NCBI GenBank assembly: GCA_003695285.1
Contig: RFIL01000318.1
Location: forward strand, 1 to 9,435
Source of the DNA: Calditrichota bacterium
GTDB lineage: Bacteria; Calditrichota; Calditrichia; RBG-13-44-9; J075
Direction of reading: 5' to 3'
DNA length: 9,435 nt
Shown here: positions 1 to 7,049 of the stretch, in pieces
Position numbering within the stretch: the first letter of the stretch is position 1
How the letters are laid out: every line of letters begins with the position of its first letter
Translations under genes and position numbers: made by a program
The notes under the pieces: model-generated
Told to the model about the DNA's origin: nothing
Databases searched by the model: none
Seen by the model: the letters and a program-made list of their open reading frames with translations, nothing else

Positions 1-125
1 AGATGAACCCCAATATTAGAATTTTCTAATTTAAAAAATTCTAATATCATTCCTCCATAAACTCCACTGTGCATTATTAAAATGGACACAGTTTTGATGT
101 TATTTTGGGCAGGTTTTCCAATCAT
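1..125 (-). CDS. Possible 5' end of a glycosyltransferase-like gene, cut by window edge
   Basis: Reading the minus strand from the ATG at 125-123, 41 codons stay open to the window edge; an in-frame TAA lies three codons upstream of the ATG. The product begins MIGKPAQNN, followed by a hydrophobic strand (KTVSILIM) and HSGVYGG. That arrangement of a beta-strand followed by H-S-G-x-x-G-G resembles the N-terminus of family 4 (GT-B) glycosyltransferases. The usual A-E-R after the double glycine is missing, so it may be a diverged or decaying copy. No good SD precedes the ATG, and the piece is too short for a firm family call. Chance openness in AT-rich DNA remains possible. If real, it is divergent from the sigma-54 regulator at 459. 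Confidence 0.3.
   Translation of the reverse strand, partial: MIGKPAQNNIKTVSILIMHSGVYGGMILEFFKLENSNIGVH
13..47. repeat. Perfect 13-bp inverted repeat, 9-nt loop
   Basis: The left arm ATATTAGAATTTT (13-25) is exactly complementary to the right arm AAAATTCTAATAT (35-47). The loop is CTAATTTAA. The arms are very AT-rich and no T-tract follows on either strand, so it does not look like an intrinsic terminator. It lies inside the possible minus-strand reading frame. It could be an operator, an RNA hairpin or an AT-rich accident. Confidence 0.6.
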
Positions 126-458
126 ACATTGTTAAAACAGGATGATTTTAGAGCATTAGATATCTTTTTTCTCTGTTTTTTGGTTTTAACATTCTAACTC
201 TACTGGTCCAGGTCTGATGACATGCCATTGGACTCCCACTTTATTGTTTGGGAAATTAAATGAATAGAGAGAGATGAAAAGTTTCTTTCAAAGAATGAAA
301 CACCTGTGACCCAGAATGGTTGAATGTATATGTGGATTTGGTTCTTATAATATCTTATTTTTGATATAGATAACCATGATTTGATTATCCCTTATAATAC
401 TTGCTTTGATTGTGCGAATACCGTAACTTTAAAATTGCTGAAATATGGAGGTGAGAAA
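126..458. other. Intergenic region upstream of the sigma-54 regulator
   Basis: I found no coding region here. A TATAAT hexamer at 346-351 is a plausible -10 element for the downstream gene. The best -35-like match, TTGAAT at 320-325, is 20 nt away, longer than the usual 17, so the promoter call is weak. A motif TATTTTTG at 356-363 fits the Bacteroidota -7 pattern TAnnTTTG, but no TTTG box sits at the proper distance. At 134-179 an AAAACAG/CTGTTTT pair with a 32-nt loop precedes a T-run; it is too open to call a terminator. No GG-N10-GC sigma-54 promoter was found. Confidence 0.4.
447..453 (+). promoter_or_regulatory. Strong ribosome binding site fixing the GTG start at 459
   Basis: GGAGGTG lies so that seven bases (452-458) separate the GGAGG core from the GTG at 459. 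This selects GTG 459 over the in-frame TTG at 381, which has no comparable site and would add 26 residues unlike this protein family. Confidence 0.8.
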
Positions 459-1613
459 GTGCCTATACTGAATAAGTATCGAAAAATTCAGGAAGAACTT
501 GGGATTATTGGGCAATCGGAAGCCATACGGGAACTGGTTGAGTTGATCATCTCAATTGCACCGACGAATATATCAGTATTAATCACTGGTGAAAGTGGAA
601 CAGGAAAAGAAGTTTTTGCCAAAGCGATTCATCAATTAAGTCCCAGAAAAGAGAAACCCATGGTTTCTGTGAATTGTGGTGCAATTCCTGAAGGTATTCT
701 GGAAAGCGAATTATTCGGTCATGAAAAGGGTGCTTTTACCGGTGCTATTGCCAGCAAAAAAGGATATTTTGAGCTGGCGGATGGTGGCACCATATTGTTA
801 GATGAAATTGGTGAGATGCCCCTTCAAACGCAGGTAAAGTTGTTAAGAGTGTTAGAGACCGGAGAATTCATGCGAGTAGGGAGTGGTGAATTACGCAAGG
901 TTGATGTCCGGGTGATTGCAGCCACCAATCGCGATCTCTGGCAGATGGTTCAAGAAAAGCATTTTCGCAAAGACCTTTATTATCGATTGAAAGCGGTTTC
1001 ATTATATATTCCTCCATTACGTCAGCGACGTGAAGATATCCCTATCTTATTGGAATATTTTGTTAACGATGTGGTGACCAAAGAAAAGTTGAAATTTGGT
1101 GGTTTTACCCCTGAAGCCATGAGGATTTTAGAAGAATATTCCTGGCCTGGCAATGTTCGGGAGTTAAAGAATTTTGTTGAAACAGTGGTAGTGCTTGCTC
1201 AGGGGCACCCCATCACCCCGGATTTGGTGAGAGAACATCTTTCCCATTATGAAGAACCAATTAGCGTAACTCCAACCTCTATGTTACCCATGCCGATTGA
1301 GCAGAGTGTGGAGGAAGCTGAACGAGAATTGATTTATAAGGCATTGGTTTCATTAGGAATAGAAATAAAGGAAATGAAATCTGCGATTATGCAACTTTCT
1401 CATCGTATTGATAATCTGATGACAGAGGGCTTTTCCCCAACCGGAAGCAAAGGAACGTCCAATGACGAGGTAAAACCACTGGATGAAATGGAACGTGAGA
1501 TGATCGAAAAGGCGTTGGACAAATTCAGGGGAAATCGCCGAAAAGTTGCCAGGGCATTAAATATTAGTGAGCGGACTCTTTATCGAAAGATTAAAGAATA
1601 TGGTATACAATAA
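459..1613 (+). CDS. Sigma-54-dependent transcriptional activator, AAA+ and Fis HTH, no receiver domain
   Basis: This 384-residue cytoplasmic protein should bind enhancer-like DNA and use ATP hydrolysis to open sigma-54 RNA polymerase complexes. With numbering from the GTG at 459, it shows Walker A GESGTGKE at 44-51, the sigma-54 contact loop GAFTGA at 91-96, Walker B TILLDE at 111-116, putative arginine fingers in FRKDLYYRL near 169-177, WPGNVREL at 229-236, and a Fis-type helix-turn-helix at about 359-382. Only about 16 residues precede the AAA+ domain, so there is no receiver, GAF or PAS input domain; activity must be set by its level or by a partner, as in PspF-type activators. A helix-like segment at about 284-296 (VEEAERELIYKAL) resembles the one leading into the HTH (about 341-353), a duplication I recall in FCB-group members. 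The gene overlaps the lptE-like gene by 14 nt, which suggests translational coupling. Confidence 0.93.
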   Translation: MPILNKYRKIQEELGIIGQSEAIRELVELIISIAPTNISVLITGESGTGKEVFAKAIHQLSPRKEKPMVSVNCGAIPEGILESELFGHEKGAFTGAIASKKGYFELADGGTILLDEIGEMPLQTQVKLLRVLETGEFMRVGSGELRKVDVRVIAATNRDLWQMVQEKHFRKDLYYRLKAVSLYIPPLRQRREDIPILLEYFVNDVVTKEKLKFGGFTPEAMRILEEYSWPGNVRELKNFVETVVVLAQGHPITPDLVREHLSHYEEPISVTPTSMLPMPIEQSVEEAERELIYKALVSLGIEIKEMKSAIMQLSHRIDNLMTEGFSPTGSKGTSNDEVKPLDEMEREMIEKALDKFRGNRRKVARALNISERTLYRKIKEYGIQ

Positions 1614-2112
1614 ATCTTTTATCTTTGGCATTCTTTTGTTAACTTTAGTTGCCATCTCAAGTTGTGTTAAATATTCTTTTAAAGGAGCTTTACCTTCTTA
1701 TCTGAAAACCATTTCGGTTGAACTGTTCGAAGACAGAAGTAGAGAACGGTGGGTCGGATTACAGGAGAAATTGACGGAAGATGTGGTTAATGCTTTTGTA
1801 AATGACAATACCCTAACGGTGATTGATGATCCAAAAAAAGCAGACCTTGTTATTAAAGGCTCAATTTTAAGTATTCAAACCCGAAGTACTTCTATAACTC
1901 AGGAAGAGTTAGTCGAAGAACAACAATTGGTGTTAACCGTTAAAGTGGAATGCTTAAATCAACAGAGCAATAAGCCTTTATGGAGTGGCAATATTTCTGA
2001 ATTCGGGGTGGTCAGTGGAACCGGTGATCTTGCGGAAAGAGAGGCTGCATTAGATGTTGCGGTTGAAAAAATTGTGGAAGAGATTGTCAATAAAACAATC
2101 GCAGCCTGGTAA
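1600..2112 (+). CDS. lptE: LptE-like LPS-assembly lipoprotein
   Basis: This 170-residue product begins with a lipoprotein signal: a basic residue near the start, a hydrophobic stretch (FIFGILLLTLVA), then a lipobox ISSC with the lipidated Cys at residue 22. After it come YSFKGALPSYLKTISVELF and an alternation of strands and helices (ADLVIKGSI, LTVKVECL) typical of the LptE family. LptE is the outer-membrane plug and assembly partner of LptD, which inserts LPS in the outer leaflet. The length matches FCB-group LptE proteins. A GTG at 1567 in the same frame would put 11 unsuitable residues before the signal peptide, so ATG 1600 is preferred; the SD here is weak, and the 14-nt overlap with the upstream regulator would favour coupled translation. 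The family call rests on domain style and conserved neighbourhood. Confidence 0.82.
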   Translation: MVYNKSFIFGILLLTLVAISSCVKYSFKGALPSYLKTISVELFEDRSRERWVGLQEKLTEDVVNAFVNDNTLTVIDDPKKADLVIKGSILSIQTRSTSITQEELVEEQQLVLTVKVECLNQQSNKPLWSGNISEFGVVSGTGDLAEREAALDVAVEKIVEEIVNKTIAAW

Positions 2113-2152
2113 AACTGAATTACTTAGATGTTTGTTAAAACCAGCTAAAAAC

Positions 2153-2159
2153 AGAAGGA
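2153..2159 (+). promoter_or_regulatory. Ribosome binding site selecting ATG 2167
   Basis: AGAAGGA sits seven bases before ATG 2167. An in-frame TTG at 2161 is only one base downstream of this site, too close to be its start codon. Confidence 0.7.
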
Positions 2160-2166
2160 TTTGAAA

Positions 2167-3426
2167 ATGAATGTTTTTCTTGAAACAAAAGAGTTAGAAA
2201 ATTTTGTTGCCAGTAATCCTTATTCCCTCGCTTTTTCCTTTTTAGCTTCCCGTTATATCGAAACGGGCGAGATCGAAAAAGCGATTTCTCTGGCTGAGAG
2301 AGGGATGCAAAATTTCCCCAATTATCCTTTCGGGCATTATGTTTTAGGTCTTTGTTATTATCAAAAAGGGGATTTGGCCCAGGCTCAGAAACACCTACTC
2401 TTATCTTTGAATAAAGATGAAAAAAATCCCCGTGCCTGGAAACTATTGGGTGAAATTCACGAACAGTTAAATCACAAAGGCCAGGCAGCTGATTGTTTTC
2501 TGAATTATTATCTCCAGGACTCATTTGATAGTGATGCCGTAGCTAAAATGCAACAAGAGGAAATGTTGCAGTTTGATCAATTTGAACGGGAAGACGAAAC
2601 TGGTTATATCGAGACTGAACCATTAGAGGGGGAAGAGGTTACTGAGGAAACGACTTCTGAAGAAGATCAAAGTTTTGAAAAGCTGTTTGAAGGTGGAGAA
2701 TTGGAGGATGAACCTCTGGATTTGAATGAAAAAGTTGAAGAAGTGTTTAAGGAGACGTTGGGCGAGATGTCTGTTGAAACCCGTTTTGATGAAAAAGAGA
2801 GGAAGACAGAGGAGGATGAATTCGGCAATATTGATTTAATAGAATTTCCGGAAAATAAACATCTTGAAGACAAAGAAGATGATGAAGACATCAGTGCAGC
2901 TCTGGATGAAATTTTTTCCTCCCTTGAAGAAAACAGTGGGGAGAATATTAGCAGTCGGGATGATTCCATTAATGAGACCGGGGTTAGTGAAGAAGCCCTG
3001 ACTTCCGAGGAGGAGACCAGTATTGATGAAAGTGATGACGAATTGCTGGATTTTAGCTCCATTGTTGAAGATATTATCTCTGAGCAACAGGAGGAAAAAT
3101 TGATTGATACCATCGAAAAGGAACCTTCCACTTCAGAGGAAAAAACTGATTCTGAAGCCATTCAGAGGACACCTACCAGCCCACCATCTACATCTCCAAC
3201 CACACCCCCAACACCAGAGGATTCTTTTGCGGAGGGCAGTGACGACCTTCAAATAGGTGAGCCACCGATTCTCTCTCCAACATTGGGTGAGATCTATATT
3301 GCCCAGGGACGTTTCAAAGAAGCTCTTAAGGTTTTCCAGCAATTATTGGAACAAAACCCTGACAACCATCGCTTCCAGAGGAAGGTGAAAGATATTCAGG
3401 CGATGATTGAAAAACAGAATCAATAA
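2167..3426 (+). CDS. TPR protein with long acidic linker and C-terminal TPR
   Basis: This 419-residue protein has no signal peptide or membrane span, so it is probably cytoplasmic. Three TPR units occupy about residues 19-119 and show the usual pattern of paired helices, for example ETGEIEKAISLAERG and QKGDLAQAQKHLLLSL. They are followed by roughly 200 residues very rich in Glu, Asp and Ser, probably disordered, and a Thr/Pro/Ser segment (TPTSPPSTSPTTPPTPED). A final TPR at about 371-404 (LGEIYIAQGRFKEALKVFQQLL) ends the chain. TPRs mediate protein-protein contacts, and two TPR modules joined by a flexible acidic tether suggest a scaffold. It lies 54 nt after the lptE-like gene and is likely co-transcribed; in related FCB genomes a TPR or hypothetical gene often fills this slot before secG. 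The specific role is unknown. Confidence 0.85.
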   Translation: MNVFLETKELENFVASNPYSLAFSFLASRYIETGEIEKAISLAERGMQNFPNYPFGHYVLGLCYYQKGDLAQAQKHLLLSLNKDEKNPRAWKLLGEIHEQLNHKGQAADCFLNYYLQDSFDSDAVAKMQQEEMLQFDQFEREDETGYIETEPLEGEEVTEETTSEEDQSFEKLFEGGELEDEPLDLNEKVEEVFKETLGEMSVETRFDEKERKTEEDEFGNIDLIEFPENKHLEDKEDDEDISAALDEIFSSLEENSGENISSRDDSINETGVSEEALTSEEETSIDESDDELLDFSSIVEDIISEQQEEKLIDTIEKEPSTSEEKTDSEAIQRTPTSPPSTSPTTPPTPEDSFAEGSDDLQIGEPPILSPTLGEIYIAQGRFKEALKVFQQLLEQNPDNHRFQRKVKDIQAMIEKQNQ

Positions 3427-3622
3427 GCTTATATCCAGGGAACCGGATAGCAAAATTATTTCTGGCCAATACTCATGAACTTCTGTTTTCTATCTATAAG
3501 GATGGGATATCGCTCACATCTGGGGAGAGTAAGCAATGTATATTTAACCTCCCGTGAATATATCTTTAAATTGTTGTATGTGTATCCTTTTTATATCATG
3601 AAATTGATTAAAAATAAAAATT
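3427..3622 (+). promoter_or_regulatory. Intergenic region with candidate sigma-70-type promoter for the kinase operon
   Basis: TTGTTG (3571-3576) and TATCAT (3594-3599) are separated by 17 bases, giving a reasonable but imperfect sigma-70-like promoter just before the kinase gene. At 3432-3449 TATCC/GGATA arms with an inner GG/CC pair can form a small hairpin just after the TPR gene, but no U-tract follows, so I do not call it a terminator. No GG-N10-GC sigma-54 element was found here. Confidence 0.3.
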
Positions 3623-5494
3623 ATGGTACAGTTGGTGTTTAAAGAAGTGCTTTACAAAATTGTTACCCCCACTTTTCGATCTTTCATTCGTTGGAAATAT
3701 CACCTTCTGGCTAGTGGAATTATTATTCTATCTTTTCTGACAATCAAGTGGGTGGTTATCAACTGGGTGGAAGAAAATTATCGGGAGAGTGTTGATAACA
3801 CCGCCCTTTTATTAGCCAAGCAGGTGAAAAATGCAATCATTACCAATAAATTTGATTTAACTCATCTGAATCGGTATAATCGGAATTCAACGCGAGAGCT
3901 ATTAAAACGTTTTTGCAACAGTGATTCTCGAATCCAGTCTATTTATCTGATAGATCCTGAACATCGTATTGTTGTCAGCACTGATCCCAAACAAGAGGAT
4001 AAGGCCTACAAAGATAAGGATGAAATCGCGCGTTTGTCCACCCTGGAGAATAAAATTTTGAATCGAATTATTGATGATATTCATAATATCGAAACCCTGG
4101 ATGTTCTAATCCCATTAATCGTGAATAGTGAATTTAAAGGTCACCTTCGGGCTCGAATTACCAATGATAAATATTATCACCATCAGCAACAAAAAAAACA
4201 AATTTCAACGATTACCTATTTACTAATGTTCTTTTCGCTTGGATTGTTTTTGGTTATAGCACGTCATTTTCGGGGGAATGCAGAGGCCAGTATTTCCCGG
4301 GAATCTTCTGAAAATGCTCCCGACCGGTCACCTCATCAAGAAGATGTTGTTGAAAAGAAGACCAGCTCCAACGTATTTACGGATCTCACCAAACTTTACC
4401 AGAAGGCAGAAGAACTGGGAAGAAGTTATCACGAGTCTGAGGGTAAAATTTCCTCGATGTTGCGGGTTTTAAATCAAGGTTTACTGATTATTGATCTTGA
4501 TATGAACATCCTCACGTATAATGAGTATCTTCTGGATATTTTCCGAGTGCGAACGAGTTCCAGTGCTCATCGTGGGGTATATGAAGTATTACAAAAAAAT
4601 CCTCGTTTAGTGGAGATTTACCGTAGAGCAAAAGACCCCTATATAACCGAAGTAAAAAAGCACTTAAAACTGGAGGTACTGAAAGGTAAACCCATCTGGG
4701 CAGAAGTTACCGCCAAACCATTCCAGAATGGTGAACATGTCCTGGGAGTGGCTTTTTATATTAAAAACACCCAGGTCCTCAGCGAGTTAGAACAGAGTCT
4801 TCAAAGGAGTATGACGTACGGCGTCATTTCTCAATTAGCTTCCAGCATCGCTCATGAGATTCGTAATCCTCTTAGTTCCCTGGCTTTGCACACAGCCATT
4901 GTCGAGAGATTGGTGAATAAAAACGTGGAGGATGAGGAAGAGGTTCAAAAAATCAAAAAATCTCTCGATATATTGAACGCTGAGGTAGAAAGGTTACAGA
5001 ACCTTATTGATCAATTTTTTAATCTTGCCAAAAGTAAAAAATTTGGTTTAACCTATGAACACATCAATAAGCTAATGGATGAAGTGTTGAATCTGGTAAT
5101 GCAACAAGCACATGAAAAAAATATCCATGTGACATATGACTTTGCAAATAATCTTCCAATGGTGAAAATTAGCAAAGATCAATTAAAGCAGGTGATTTTG
5201 AATTTAATTTTGAATAGTTTTGATGCAATGCCAGAGGGTGGAGAGCTAAATTTAAGAACTTATTTTCAGGAGGGATATGTGGTTATTTCTGTGAAAGATA
5301 ATGGTCATGGGATTCCTCTGGATTTACAGGATAGCATTTTTGAATTATATTTTACGACAAAGGAAAGTGGCGGTGGGATCGGTCTTGCCATATCTCGAAA
5401 AATAGTTGAAGCCCACCGCGGAAGGATCTATTTTGAGAGTGAACCGGAAAGTGGAACAACATTTTATGTGGAGTTACCAACTTCCCAAAATTAA
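3623..5494 (+). CDS. Membrane-bound sensor histidine kinase with PAS-like domain, NtrB type
   Basis: The 623-residue protein has a first membrane segment at about 27-48, an extracytoplasmic sensor region at about 49-193, and a second membrane segment at about 195-214. A charged linker leads to a PAS-like domain near 275-385 (LNQGLLIIDLDMNILTYNEY). The kinase core follows: H-box SSIAHEIRNPLSSL with phospho-acceptor His411, N-box NLILNSFDAM at 527-536, G1 DNGHGI at 559-564, F-box FELYF near 573-577, and G2 GGGIGL at 583-588. All catalytic boxes are intact. It should autophosphorylate and pass phosphate to the NtrC-type regulator encoded 17 nt downstream. The signal cannot be read from sequence; the periplasmic region looks like a PAS/Cache-type fold (QSIYLIDPEHRIVVST), but that is inference. 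ATG 3623 lacks an SD and is preceded by an A-rich tract, unlike several neighbours. Confidence 0.93.
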   Translation: MVQLVFKEVLYKIVTPTFRSFIRWKYHLLASGIIILSFLTIKWVVINWVEENYRESVDNTALLLAKQVKNAIITNKFDLTHLNRYNRNSTRELLKRFCNSDSRIQSIYLIDPEHRIVVSTDPKQEDKAYKDKDEIARLSTLENKILNRIIDDIHNIETLDVLIPLIVNSEFKGHLRARITNDKYYHHQQQKKQISTITYLLMFFSLGLFLVIARHFRGNAEASISRESSENAPDRSPHQEDVVEKKTSSNVFTDLTKLYQKAEELGRSYHESEGKISSMLRVLNQGLLIIDLDMNILTYNEYLLDIFRVRTSSSAHRGVYEVLQKNPRLVEIYRRAKDPYITEVKKHLKLEVLKGKPIWAEVTAKPFQNGEHVLGVAFYIKNTQVLSELEQSLQRSMTYGVISQLASSIAHEIRNPLSSLALHTAIVERLVNKNVEDEEEVQKIKKSLDILNAEVERLQNLIDQFFNLAKSKKFGLTYEHINKLMDEVLNLVMQQAHEKNIHVTYDFANNLPMVKISKDQLKQVILNLILNSFDAMPEGGELNLRTYFQEGYVVISVKDNGHGIPLDLQDSIFELYFTTKESGGGIGLAISRKIVEAHRGRIYFESEPESGTTFYVELPTSQN

Positions 5495-5511
5495 GAGAGA
5501 GGAACAGGTAG

Positions 5512-6876
5512 ATGGAACGTTATAAAATACTTATCGTGGATGACGATGAGCATTTACGTCAGGGGATGGCTGCAATACTAGAAAATGAAGGATTTGCTGT
5601 AGATGAGGCGGAAAATGGCCGGATGGGGATAGAAAAACTGGAAACAGAAATTTATGATTTGATCATCACAGACTATAAAATGAACGAAATGGATGGTCTG
5701 CGCTTTTTGAAGCAGTTGAAATCCGATTTCCCATCCATGAAAGTCATCATGGTCACCGGTTATGGAACCATAGAGCACGCTGTAGAAGCGATGAAATCCG
5801 GTGCCATTAATTACATCACTAAACCGATAAAACCTCAACAGCTCACAGATTTAGTAAAGAGTATTTTAGCCATTGATAGCGATTCCGAACTATCCCCACG
5901 TGAGAAAGAGAAGCGACTAAAGAAATATTATCATTTCGCCAATCTGGTGGGTCAAAGTAAACCCATGCAGCAGGTGTACAAAAAAATAAGAGAAGTAAGC
6001 AAAACCGATATACCGGTTCTTATTGTGGGAGAAAGCGGAACCGGAAAAGAACTGGTGGCACAGGCGATTCATCAACTTTCCAGCCGAAAAAATGGGCCCT
6101 TTGTGGCGGTAAATACCGGTGCCATTCCCAGGGAATTAATTGCTTCTGAACTATTCGGGCATTTGAAAGGCGCATTTACCGGTGCGGTTTCCGATAAGAA
6201 GGGAAAATTCGAAGAAGCCGATAAAGGTACCCTGTTTTTGGATGAAATCGGAACCATGGGGCCCGAAATTCAGATCAGCTTATTGCGAGTGCTGGAAACC
6301 AGTGTGATTGAACGGGTGGGTAGTAATCGCCCAATAAATGTGGATGTGCGCATCATTGCCGCAACGAATGAGCAGTTGGAATCCATGATTGAAGAAAATC
6401 GATTCCGAGAGGATCTTTTTTATCGTCTCAATGTATATGCCATTGATCTTCCACCCTTACGGGAACGAAAAGGAGATATCGATTATCTAGCCAATTATTA
6501 TCGAGAAATGTTTAATCTGGAATTGAATAAACAAATCATCGGCATTACCCCTCGGGCGATGGAAGCATTGAAAAAGTATCAATGGCCGGGCAATGTTCGA
6601 GAGCTCAGGAATATTATTTTGAGAGCAGCTTTAACCGCTACAGATCAGATTGATATTAAGCACCTTCCTTCCAATATTATCAAACCCAGCATCTCCCAGG
6701 TAAATATTACCTTTAAACCGGGTGTTGCTTTATCCGAGGTTGAAAAAACCATGATTATTCAAACATTAAAGGCGGTCCGTGGAAATAAGCTAAAAGCAGC
6801 TTCCATTCTGGGTATCAGCAGAAGGTCTCTTTATAACAAATTAGAGGAATATCAGATTAACGAAAATGAATTGTAA
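5512..6876 (+). CDS. NtrC-family sigma-54-dependent response regulator
   Basis: This 454-residue protein has the full receiver, AAA+ and Fis-HTH architecture. The receiver (about 1-120) carries acidic pocket residues D10-D12, phospho-acceptor Asp54 in IITDYKM, Thr82 and Lys104 in TKPIKP. The AAA+ part has Walker A GESGTGKE at 173-180, GAFTGA at 220-225, Walker B TLFLDE at 240-245, FREDLFYRL with putative arginine fingers near 298-306, and WPGNVREL at 358-365. The C-terminal HTH is at about 425-449. On phosphorylation it should assemble into a ring and activate sigma-54 promoters. An SD (AGAGAGGA, ending at 5503) precedes the ATG by eight bases. The upstream kinase is its expected partner. The sigma-54 promoter 98 bases after its stop codon is an obvious candidate target. 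It could equally be grouped with ZraR/AtoC-like regulators; the signal and regulon are not evident. Confidence 0.95.
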   Translation: MERYKILIVDDDEHLRQGMAAILENEGFAVDEAENGRMGIEKLETEIYDLIITDYKMNEMDGLRFLKQLKSDFPSMKVIMVTGYGTIEHAVEAMKSGAINYITKPIKPQQLTDLVKSILAIDSDSELSPREKEKRLKKYYHFANLVGQSKPMQQVYKKIREVSKTDIPVLIVGESGTGKELVAQAIHQLSSRKNGPFVAVNTGAIPRELIASELFGHLKGAFTGAVSDKKGKFEEADKGTLFLDEIGTMGPEIQISLLRVLETSVIERVGSNRPINVDVRIIAATNEQLESMIEENRFREDLFYRLNVYAIDLPPLRERKGDIDYLANYYREMFNLELNKQIIGITPRAMEALKKYQWPGNVRELRNIILRAALTATDQIDIKHLPSNIIKPSISQVNITFKPGVALSEVEKTMIIQTLKAVRGNKLKAASILGISRRSLYNKLEEYQINENEL

Positions 6877-6973
6877 AAAACTTTTACACAATCATTGACT
6901 AAATTCATTATGGAAATTCAACCCCCAGGATAGAAGGAAAGAACTGGCAAAAAGCGACCCCGTAAATATGTCA

Positions 6974-6990
6974 TTGGCAAGTCCTTTGCT
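6974..6990 (+). promoter_or_regulatory. Sigma-54 (RpoN) promoter, -24/-12 type
   Basis: The sequence TTGGCAAGTCCTTTGCT matches the consensus TGGCAC-N5-TTGC except for one base. The diagnostic GG (6976-6977) and GC (6988-6989) are exactly ten bases apart. Transcription would start near 7001, about 50 bases before the receiver gene's ATG. It lies in the gap after the NtrC-type gene, and two sigma-54 activators are encoded in the same window. Confidence 0.78.
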
Positions 6991-7049
6991 TCAATTTATA
7001 ATTGATAACACAAACATGCACTCTGGGGGGAAAATTTTTGTCCTGGTTT

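Noticed and set aside
134..180. Possible terminator: AAAACAG/CTGTTTT arms followed by a T-run
   Set aside because: The 32-nt loop and AT-rich seven-base stem make a stable terminator hairpin unlikely, and no plus-strand gene ends just upstream within the window.
1567..1599. An upstream GTG start for the lptE-like gene
   Set aside because: It would place 11 residues (MSGLFIERLKN) before a normal lipoprotein signal peptide and has no SD; ATG 1600 fits the family.
2135..2524. A 129-codon minus-strand open frame
   Set aside because: It lies opposite the TPR domain coding region, which has clear repeats and an SD; the antisense product shows no recognisable domain.
2667..3161. A 164-codon minus-strand open frame rich in Ser
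   Set aside because: It is the antisense shadow of the Glu/Asp/Ser-rich linker of the TPR protein; the Ser-rich low-complexity product and lack of a ribosome site point to an artefact.
3432..3449. TATCC/GGATA hairpin after the TPR gene as a terminator
   Set aside because: The stem is short with a bulge, and the bases after it (GCAAAATTATTTC) are not a U-tract.
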